A DNA stretch of 27,534 bases, taken from JBHGXV01 sp041920505 (GTDB lineage Bacteria > Bacillota > Bacilli > Brevibacillales > Brevibacillaceae). The notes beneath the pieces were generated by a model. It was not told where the DNA came from, ran no database searches, and saw nothing but the letters and a program-made list of their open reading frames with translations. This document shows positions 22,471 to 27,534 of this stretch, one piece after another; within the stretch, counting starts at the first letter, position 1; each line of letters starts with the position of its first letter. The stretch is taken from assembly GCA_041920505.1 (NCBI GenBank), contig JBHGXV010000022.1:1-27534 (forward strand), in the 5' to 3' direction. Made by a program: the position numbers and the translations under genes.

Positions 22471-22512
22471 GCGAAAAGCTGTCCTCACCGAAAGGAGAGG
22501 GCAGCTTTTCGC
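22471..22512 (+). terminator. Hairpin after the binding-protein gene, probable terminator
   Basis: GCGAAAAGCTG (22471-22481) pairs with CAGCTTTTCGC (22502-22512), and CCTC/GAGG pair inside. The T stretch is within the stem and there is no clean T tail, so termination strength is uncertain. Confidence 0.55.
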
Positions 22513-22542
22513 AGTAATCGGCTCTCGCGTAAACAAAATGAG

Positions 22543-22569
22543 AAAAACACCGGAGCTTCTCCGGTGTTT
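22543..22569 (-). terminator. Terminator of the cytochrome c gene
   Basis: A perfect 11-bp stem AAACACCGGAG/CTCCGGTGTTT with a three-base loop. On the minus strand the stem ends in a TTTTT run. A weaker TTT on the plus side may help end the binding-protein transcript. Confidence 0.82.
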
Positions 22570-22592
22570 GTTCACAATACGCGCTTATGTAA

Positions 22593-23003
22593 TCACTTCT
22601 TCTCGGATAGCCATTTCGCCACGGCTTTGCGCTGGGCTTCGTCCGGAATCAGGCCGGCTGGCATTCCGCCTTTTCCGTTTTTCAGGATTTCATCGATTTG
22701 ATCAGCGCTGTACTTGCTGCCGATGTTGGCCAGTTTCGGTCCGACACTTCCCTCAAGGTTGGCTCCATGGCAGGACGTACAGGTGCCCTTGACGAATTCC
22801 TCCGGATTGAAGTTGGCTGAAGCGGCTGGAGGCGCACCGGCTCCCTCTTTTGCCTGTTCACCGTGTTTGGGGGGCCAGATCAGGGAAGCGACGAGAGCGA
22901 TCAAAAAGATAAGAAACAGGATACCGAATGAAGTAAAAAAGGCCCTTGCCGAATCAATTACGTCATTTTGATTCATATCCTTCTTAAAGTTTGAACCAGC
23001 CAT
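22593..23003 (-). CDS. Membrane-anchored c-type cytochrome (cytochrome c550-like)
   Basis: Electron carrier facing the outside of the membrane. From ATG 23003 the 136-residue protein has one N-terminal membrane helix (about 22-44, FFTSFGILFLIFLIALVASLIW) and an Ala/Pro/Glu-rich linker. The single cytochrome c domain has the haem-binding motif CTSCH (C75, C78, H79) and the probable axial Met114 in KGGMPAGL. GGAGGG precedes the chosen ATG by eight bases; the longer frame lacks a ribosome site. The layout resembles B. subtilis CccA rather than the lipoprotein CccB. It is a single-gene unit placed between iron uptake and secG, which is not a location I would expect for respiratory genes. Confidence 0.88.
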   Translation of the reverse strand: MAGSNFKKDMNQNDVIDSARAFFTSFGILFLIFLIALVASLIWPPKHGEQAKEGAGAPPAASANFNPEEFVKGTCTSCHGANLEGSVGPKLANIGSKYSADQIDEILKNGKGGMPAGLIPDEAQRKAVAKWLSEKK

Positions 23004-23203
23004 GAATGAAGCCCTCCTAGTAAAAAATAAACGGTACAACTGCAATTTTACGGCAAAATCGTGACGCATGCAAGGCGAGCGGCCCAGCAGTCAAAGAAAG
23101 TACACAATTTCTGCCATCGCCTGGTTGCGTCTTTTGGCATGACAAATCTAGTATGCGCTCCCATTCGTATCCTTGATTCATCGCTGCCCGTCCGGGGAAA
23201 AGG

Positions 23204-23232
23204 TTGCCCTTCTGTAGCTTCTGTGATACATT
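23204..23232 (+). promoter_or_regulatory. Candidate secG promoter
   Basis: TTGCCC (23204-23209), a 17-base spacer, then TACATT (23227-23232) with a TG extension. The rest of the 23004-23299 gap shows no gene; a convincing promoter for the minus-strand cytochrome was not found there. Confidence 0.52.
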
Positions 23233-23299
23233 TATTCTGAGGTTTTCTGCTTGCTTCGGGGCTTTTTGCCAATCTAAACAGTTTGGGGTGACACATCTC

Positions 23300-23539
23300 A
23301 TGGTTCTCGCAGCCAAAATTTTTCTGGTGATCGCAAGTATCGGCCTTATCGCCGTAGTATTGCTTCAGTCTGGAAAAAGCGCCGGCCTCTCCGGGTCCAT
23401 CGCCGGCGGTGCCGAGCAATTGATCGGGAAACAAAAAGCGCGCGGCATCGACGCCGTGCTGGGGAAATTGACCGTCGTTTTCGCGGTTTTGTTCATGGTC
23501 TCCGCCATCGTTCTCGGATTCGTGCTAAAAACAATCTGA
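23300..23539 (+). CDS. secG: Preprotein translocase subunit SecG
   Basis: Small membrane subunit of the SecYEG channel, which helps SecA-driven protein export. It has 79 residues, two membrane helices (about 4-22 and 55-75), and the conserved cytoplasmic loop VLLQSGKSAGLSGSIAGGAEQLIGKQKARGID. ATG 23300 follows GGGGTG at nine bases; an earlier in-frame ATG would add a cysteine-rich stretch not found in SecG. It is followed directly by rnr. The carboxylesterase gene that lies between secG and rnr in B. subtilis is absent. Confidence 0.95.
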   Translation: MVLAAKIFLVIASIGLIAVVLLQSGKSAGLSGSIAGGAEQLIGKQKARGIDAVLGKLTVVFAVLFMVSAIVLGFVLKTI

Positions 23540-23550
23540 TCCATCGTGAA

Positions 23551-23585
23551 GGAAAAGACAGCAGATGCGCCTGCTGTCTTTTTCC
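23551..23585 (+). terminator. Terminator after secG
   Basis: GGAAAAGACAGCAG pairs with CTGCTGTCTTTTTCC around a six-base loop, with five T inside the right arm. It may be only partial, since rnr follows by 65 bases and no strong separate promoter was picked for it. Confidence 0.78.
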
Positions 23586-23649
23586 GTATTTCCGTTTACC
23601 ATGACTGCAGAGAGAGAATACTATTTAGAAAACTGTAAGGAGCCTGCCT

Positions 23650-26103
23650 ATGAAAGAACAAGACATTCTTTCGTTTATGCGCGAACAAGCGTACCATCCG
23701 ATGACCGTGGCAGAGTTGGAGGAAGCCTTCGGACTCAAGGATGCGGATGCGTTTAAAGAATTGGTAAAAACGCTCAATTCACTCGAGGAGCGGGGCGAGA
23801 TCGTTCGCACGCGGACCAACCGCTACGGTGTACCGGAAAAAATGAATCTCGTCAAGGGACGGCTGCAAAGCCACGCCAAGGGGTTCGGCTTCGTCATCCC
23901 GGAAACGCCGGGCGAGCCGGATCTGTACATTCACGCCAACGATATGCACGGCGCGCTGCACGGCGACATCGTGCTCGCGCGCGTGGAACGGCAGACCGGG
24001 GGTGCACGCCGCGAAGGGCGGATCGTCCGCATCGTCGAGCGGGGGATCAAAGAGGTGGTCGGCACGTTCCAGGACGAGACGCATTACGCCTTCGTCATCC
24101 CGGACGACAAGCGGATCGGCAAAGACATCTTCATTCCCAGGAACGCCAGCAATGGGGCCGTCGACGGACACAAAGTAGTGGTTAAGATCGTCCGTTACCC
24201 GGAAGGCCGCTCCAACCCGGAGGGCGAGGTGATCGAAATCCTCGGCCACAAAAACGATCCCGGTGTGGACATCCTGTCGATCATCCGCAAATACGGTCTG
24301 CCCGAGGCGTTCCCGGAGGATGTGCTGGTTGAAGCCGAGGCCGTTCCGGACGAGATTCATCCGGAAGAGATCAAGGGCCGCCGCGACCTGCGCGACCGGA
24401 TGATGGTGACCATTGACGGCGCGGACGCGAAGGATCTGGACGACGCCGTCTCGCTGGAGCGGCTGCCCAACGGCAATTATCTTCTCGGCGTCCACATCGC
24501 CGACGTCAGCTATTACGTAAAGGAGAATTCGGCGCTCGACCGCGAAGCCTACAACCGCGGCACCAGCGTTTACCTGGTGGACCGGGTGATCCCGATGTTG
24601 CCGCACCGGCTCTCCAACGGGATTTGCAGTCTCAATCCCAAGGTGGACCGATTGACCGTCACCTGCGACATGGAGTTTGACAACGACGCGAATCTGGTCA
24701 AATACGACATCTACCTCAGCGTGATCCGAACCAATGAACGCATGACCTACGCCGACGTGCGCAGCATTCTGGAAGACAAGGACGAGTCCCTGATCGAGAA
24801 GTACCGCGACTTGGTGCCGATGTTCCAGTTGATGGAGGAGCTTTGTCGCAAACTGCGCCGCAAGCGCATGAACCGGGGGGCGATCGACTTCGACTTCCGC
24901 GAGGCGAAAATCTACGTCAACGAACAAGGAGTTCCGACTGACATCGGTTTCCGCGTCCGCTCGATCGCCGAACAGATTATCGAGGAGTTCATGCTCGCCG
25001 CCAACGAAACGGTGGCTGAACACTTCCATTGGATGAAAAAACCGTTTATCTACCGGGTGCACGAAGACCCGGATCAGGAAAAACTGCAGGCCTTTATGGA
25101 GTTTGTCACCAACTTCGGCTACGCCATCCGAGGCAAAGGCAACAGCGTTCATCCCCGCGCCCTGCAACAACTGCTGGAACAGGTAAAAGGCACCCCGGAA
25201 GAAGTGATCATCAGCACCGTGATGCTTCGTTCGATGAAGCAGGCCCGCTACGACGCGGAGAGCCTCGGCCACTTCGGCCTGTCCACCCAGTTTTACACCC
25301 ACTTCACCTCGCCGATTCGCCGGTACCCCGACCTGATCGTCCACCGGCTGATTCGCGAGTGGATCGAGCGCGGCGACATGAGTAAAGAGCGGGAAGCCCA
25401 CTGGGCGGCCCACCTGCCGGTCATCGCCGACCACGCCTCGCAACGCGAGCGGCTGGCCGTCGACGCCGAACGCGAGACCGACGATCTGAAAAAAGCGGAG
25501 TACATGCTGGAGCGCATCGGCGAGGAGTTCGAAGGCGTCATCTCCGGTGTCACCTCGTTCGGTATTTTTGTCGAACTGCCCAATACCATTGAGGGGCTGG
25601 TACACATCAGCTACCTCACCGACGATTACTATCACTATCATGAAAAGGCGTATGCCCTCGTCGGCGAACGTACCGGCAAGCAGTTCCGCATCGGCGACGT
25701 CGTCCAGGTGCGTGTCTCCAACGTCAACGTGGACGAGCGGACTATTGACTTCGAAATCGTTGGCATGAAAAAGGCCAACCAGTTCCGCCCGCGCGACCGC
25801 AAGCCCAAGGTAATCGAAGGCCGCGGCACTCCGGTCACCCGCGGCAAAAAGGGCAAGGCCGCCCGCGACGCGGAATCCGCCGCGCTGAAGCGCAAGCGGG
25901 CCAAGGAGCGAGGGGGCAAAGCAAAATCAGCCGCCAAAGCGGATTCGGCCGTCAGCCCGCACTCCACAGCTGACGTCATCCCGCTCGGGGACGAGCCGAC
26001 CGAGTCCGCCGTGCGCAAAAAAGCCTTTTGGGAAGACATCGTCCAGGCGAAGAAGCGGAAAAAGCACACGGTAGCCGCATCGGCCAAGCGGAAGCGGAGG
26101 TAA
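23650..26103 (+). CDS. rnr: Ribonuclease R (3'-5' exoribonuclease)
   Basis: Processive exoribonuclease that degrades structured RNA, including mRNAs released by trans-translation. The 817-residue protein has an N-terminal winged helix (about 1-65), two cold-shock domains (about 68-130 and 135-200) and the RNB catalytic domain (about 245-590). The metal-binding aspartates are D256, D262, D264 and D265 in IDGADAKDLDDAVS. An S1 domain (about 625-710) and a long Lys/Arg-rich tail (from about 720) follow. AAGGAG precedes ATG 23650. The basic tail is the part known in E. coli RNase R to interact with SmpB-tmRNA; smpB and ssrA follow immediately, fitting a shared ribosome-rescue task. Confidence 0.97.
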   Translation: MKEQDILSFMREQAYHPMTVAELEEAFGLKDADAFKELVKTLNSLEERGEIVRTRTNRYGVPEKMNLVKGRLQSHAKGFGFVIPETPGEPDLYIHANDMHGALHGDIVLARVERQTGGARREGRIVRIVERGIKEVVGTFQDETHYAFVIPDDKRIGKDIFIPRNASNGAVDGHKVVVKIVRYPEGRSNPEGEVIEILGHKNDPGVDILSIIRKYGLPEAFPEDVLVEAEAVPDEIHPEEIKGRRDLRDRMMVTIDGADAKDLDDAVSLERLPNGNYLLGVHIADVSYYVKENSALDREAYNRGTSVYLVDRVIPMLPHRLSNGICSLNPKVDRLTVTCDMEFDNDANLVKYDIYLSVIRTNERMTYADVRSILEDKDESLIEKYRDLVPMFQLMEELCRKLRRKRMNRGAIDFDFREAKIYVNEQGVPTDIGFRVRSIAEQIIEEFMLAANETVAEHFHWMKKPFIYRVHEDPDQEKLQAFMEFVTNFGYAIRGKGNSVHPRALQQLLEQVKGTPEEVIISTVMLRSMKQARYDAESLGHFGLSTQFYTHFTSPIRRYPDLIVHRLIREWIERGDMSKEREAHWAAHLPVIADHASQRERLAVDAERETDDLKKAEYMLERIGEEFEGVISGVTSFGIFVELPNTIEGLVHISYLTDDYYHYHEKAYALVGERTGKQFRIGDVVQVRVSNVNVDERTIDFEIVGMKKANQFRPRDRKPKVIEGRGTPVTRGKKGKAARDAESAALKRKRAKERGGKAKSAAKADSAVSPHSTADVIPLGDEPTESAVRKKAFWEDIVQAKKRKKHTVAASAKRKRR

Positions 26104-26178
26104 CCTGCGTTCCTCCGCCCGGCCAGCTCCTCCTCGACGGCTGCCTGTTGACGGCACGTGCCGACCAGCCCCTCAGCC

Positions 26179-26207
26179 TTGTCATGCGAACGTTTTTTTG
26201 GTAAACT
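26179..26207 (+). promoter_or_regulatory. Promoter of smpB
   Basis: TTGTCA (26179-26184), a 17-base spacer, then TAAACT (26202-26207), about 35 bases before the smpB start. It gives smpB an expression route separate from rnr. Confidence 0.66.
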
Positions 26208-26241
26208 GTCTTGTACGATTCTGGCAAGCGAGGTGGTCGAC

Positions 26242-26715
26242 ATGTCCAAGGCGAAGGCCGGCACCAAAACCGTCGCACAAAACAAGAAAGCACGGCACGA
26301 TTACCATATCGAAGACGTCTACGAAGCAGGGATCGCCTTGACGGGCACGGAGATCAAATCGGTCCGCGCCGGACGGGTGCAGTTGAAGGACAGCTTCGCC
26401 CGGATCGAAAACGGAAACGTCATGCTTCACAATGTCCATATCAGCCCGTATGCCCAGGGCAACCGGTTCAATCACGAGCCGGAGCGCACGCGCCAACTGC
26501 TGTTGCACCGCCACGAAATCCTCAAGCTGATCGGCCTCACGCGGGAAAAAGGCTATGCGCTGGTGCCGCTCAGCATGTACCTGAAGGGCGGCTGGGCCAA
26601 AGTGGAGCTGGCATTGGCCAAAGGGAAGAAGAATTACGACAAGCGCGAAGACATCAAAAAACGTGACGCCCAGCGCGAAGTGGAGCGCGCCCTGCGCGAA
26701 CGGCAAAAGGTGTGA
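26242..26715 (+). CDS. smpB: SsrA-binding protein SmpB
   Basis: RNA-binding partner of tmRNA, needed to bring it to stalled ribosomes. The 157-residue protein has the SmpB motifs QNKKARHDYHIEDVYEAGIALTGTEIKSVRAGRVQLKDSF, NVHISPYAQGN, RTRQLLLHRHEI and KGYALVPLSMYLKGGWAKVELALAKGKKNYDKRED. The conserved basic C-terminal tail sits in the decoding centre and mRNA path. ATG 26242 follows GCGAGGTGGT; an upstream in-frame ATG at 26158 falls before the promoter and is rejected. Its RNA partner ssrA lies 256 bases downstream. Confidence 0.97.
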   Translation: MSKAKAGTKTVAQNKKARHDYHIEDVYEAGIALTGTEIKSVRAGRVQLKDSFARIENGNVMLHNVHISPYAQGNRFNHEPERTRQLLLHRHEILKLIGLTREKGYALVPLSMYLKGGWAKVELALAKGKKNYDKREDIKKRDAQREVERALRERQKV

Positions 26716-26868
26716 CACCGTCCCGGACACGCCTGCCAAAACTGGCGTCAACCCACCGTTGCATCACGTATATACGGTATGCTATATTGTTGATACTACC
26801 TCCATCAGCAGGTAACAACCTTTTCATACCTTATGGGTCGTGCACATGACTATTTGTGATATACTGGT

Positions 26869-26919
26869 GTCTAGGTGGTCGCAGGGTTTACGTGCTCTGT
26901 TCCGCCTAGACCGTTTTTT
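26869..26919 (+). terminator. Strong intrinsic terminator in the smpB-ssrA gap
   Basis: GTCTAGGTGG (26869-26878) pairs with CCGCCTAGAC (26902-26911), a 10-bp stem with one G-U, then CGTTTTTT. A TATACT with TG extension (26860-26865) lies just before it, and a TTGCAT/TATATT pair with 18 bases between starts at about 26759. Either smpB transcripts, or a short RNA of about 50-130 bases, would end here before ssrA. The rest of 26716-26971 shows no gene, and I could not identify a convincing ssrA promoter downstream of the hairpin. Confidence 0.7.
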
Positions 26920-26971
26920 CCTGTTTTCCACAGTCTGGATTCCGTCACGATCCATGAGCATTTTCGACCAT

Positions 26972-27328
26972 GGGGGCGTTTTGGATTCGACGGGGATGGT
27001 TGAGCATAAGAAGCGAGCCGGGGGGCTGCGGCCTCGTTACCAACGCGGAAAGCCATAACTGGCAACAAACAACTTTCTCTCGCTGCCTAATAACCAGCGA
27101 GGCTCTAACACTCCATCGGCCCGTGTGGCGTGATTAGGGCTCACTTCTAACGGGCTACGCCGGAGGCCTCCGCCTGGGGCCAAAGGAAGAAGACCAATCA
27201 GGCTAGGCAGCAAACTAGCGTGTCACTCCGCAGGTTTGCCGCCGAATTTCCAATAGAGTGACTGCGCTCGGAGACGCTTATGTGGTCGCCGTTTTCGGAC
27301 GGGGGTTCGAATCCCCCCGCCTCCACCA
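26972..27328 (+). ncRNA. ssrA: Transfer-messenger RNA (tmRNA, SsrA)
   Basis: One-piece tmRNA of 357 bases. The 5' end GGGGGCG pairs with the 3' CGCCTCC to form the acceptor stem. TTTGGATTCGACGGGGATGG is the usual 5' tRNA-like part, and the T arm GGACGGGGGTTCGAATCC plus encoded CCA is at the 3' end. The tag reading frame sits in the middle. tmRNA rescues stalled ribosomes together with SmpB and marks the truncated protein for proteolysis. Antisense frames over this gene are not real genes. Confidence 0.97.
27061..27090 (+). other. tmRNA proteolysis-tag reading frame
   Basis: GGC AAC AAA CAA CTT TCT CTC GCT GCC TAA gives the tag (A)GNKQLSLAA, the first alanine coming from charged tmRNA. A second TAA follows. 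The LAA end is what ClpXP-type proteases recognise. At nine encoded residues it is shorter than the B. subtilis tag. The resume codon GGC is assigned by analogy. Confidence 0.82.
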
Positions 27329-27373
27329 TACATACAAAAAAATGCACCCCTTGTGGGTGCTTTTTTGTATGTA
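27329..27373 (+). terminator. Terminator of ssrA
   Basis: A GCACCC/GGGTGC core stem (27344-27349 and 27355-27360) is flanked by A-rich and T-rich arms that extend the pairing (ACATACAAAAAA with TTTTTTGTATGT). It starts at the base after the encoded CCA. Confidence 0.92.
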
Positions 27374-27407
27374 CATGAGGTGCGGGATTTGACCTCACAA
27401 GTCCGAA

Positions 27408-27534
27408 CGGACGGGGTTCGAAGGCCGACCGGAGCGAAGCGGAGGAAGGCCGCTCGGAATCCGACCGCAATGGAGCTGAGCGAAGCGAAGCAATAGGGAT
27501 GGGAAGGATTCCGATTATCCCCCCGCCTCCACCA
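27408..27534 (+). repeat. Partial, split copy of the ssrA 3' end at the window edge
   Basis: 27408-27422 repeats the tmRNA T-arm start (CGGACGGGGTTCGAA; one G fewer than in ssrA). 27517-27534 repeats the last 18 bases ATCCCCCCGCCTCCACCA exactly. Between them lie 94 bases not found in ssrA, with a 9-bp inverted repeat TCGGAATCC/GGATTCCGA (27454-27462 and 27506-27514) and direct repeats such as GAGCGAAGCG (27432 and 27478). The CCA is the last base of the window. It may be an attachment-site duplicate of an element integrated in ssrA, a disrupted tmRNA 3' remnant, or a contig-end artefact. Confidence 0.65.

Noticed and set aside
23779..25641. 620-residue minus-strand frame inside rnr
   Set aside because: Opposite strand of the RNase R gene with an Asp/Val/Gly/His-rich shadow composition; rnr is unambiguous.
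27198..27470. Minus-strand frame with GGFEPPSE over ssrA
   Set aside because: A common false ORF made by the antisense of tRNA/tmRNA T arms.
1..27534. CRISPR array, prophage genes or secondary-metabolite cluster
   Set aside because: No regularly spaced repeats, phage structural genes or biosynthetic modules were seen; the only integration-like trace is the ssrA 3' duplicate.

Overview
The window looks like chromosomal DNA from a moderately GC-rich, Gram-positive, spore-former-type Firmicute (Bacilli; something like Alicyclobacillaceae/Tumebacillus/Brevibacillus, genus not resolved). The signs are: a GlcT-controlled ptsG-ptsH-ptsI locus, a cggR-gapA-pgk-tpiA-gpmI-eno glycolytic operon with a B. 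subtilis-style CggR operator, a secG-rnr-smpB-ssrA block, strong Shine-Dalgarno sites and frequent GTG starts, and a lipoprotein-type binding protein.

Layout. 1-1265: a complete IS3-family insertion sequence whose left end is the first base of the window. 1285-1784: a 73-codon gene of unknown function (minus strand) preceded by a dense cluster of DnaA-box-like 9-mers. 1785-6841 (minus): glcT, then an RNA antiterminator/terminator leader, then ptsG (EIICBA), ptsH (HPr) and ptsI (enzyme I), that is, glucose uptake plus the general PTS proteins. 6939-7616: an AT-rich PIN-toxin module with a small overlapping upstream partner. 7811-7889: tRNA-Arg(CCG), minus strand. 8043-9735: rpoN (sigma-54) and a glutaredoxin-like gene, closed by a terminator. 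9774-18356: the glycolytic operon cggR - NhaC-family transporter - gapA - pgk - tpiA - gpmI - eno. 18371-22512: a Fur-type iron-siderophore importer, with ATPase and two permeases on minus and a binding lipoprotein divergent on plus. 22593-23003: a membrane-anchored cytochrome c (minus). 23300-27373: secG, rnr, smpB, ssrA (tmRNA). 27374-27534: a partial, interrupted copy of the ssrA 3' end that runs to the last base.

How the parts fit. PTS genes bring in and phosphorylate glucose; GlcT switches ptsG on when glucose is being transported. CggR represses the lower glycolytic genes until fructose-1,6-bisphosphate accumulates. The secG/rnr/smpB/ssrA block handles protein export, RNA decay and rescue of stalled ribosomes. 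Accessory pieces placed among these housekeeping genes are the IS, the PIN module, the NhaC-like gene inside the glycolytic operon, and the iron uptake/cytochrome block between eno and secG.

The signals least explained by standard annotation are the DnaA-box cluster over the start region of an uncharacterised small gene (1529-1702), the split duplicate of the tmRNA 3' end (27408-27534), a strong intrinsic terminator in the smpB-ssrA gap that implies an attenuator or a small RNA (26869-26919), and the NhaC-like gene lying between cggR and gapA.
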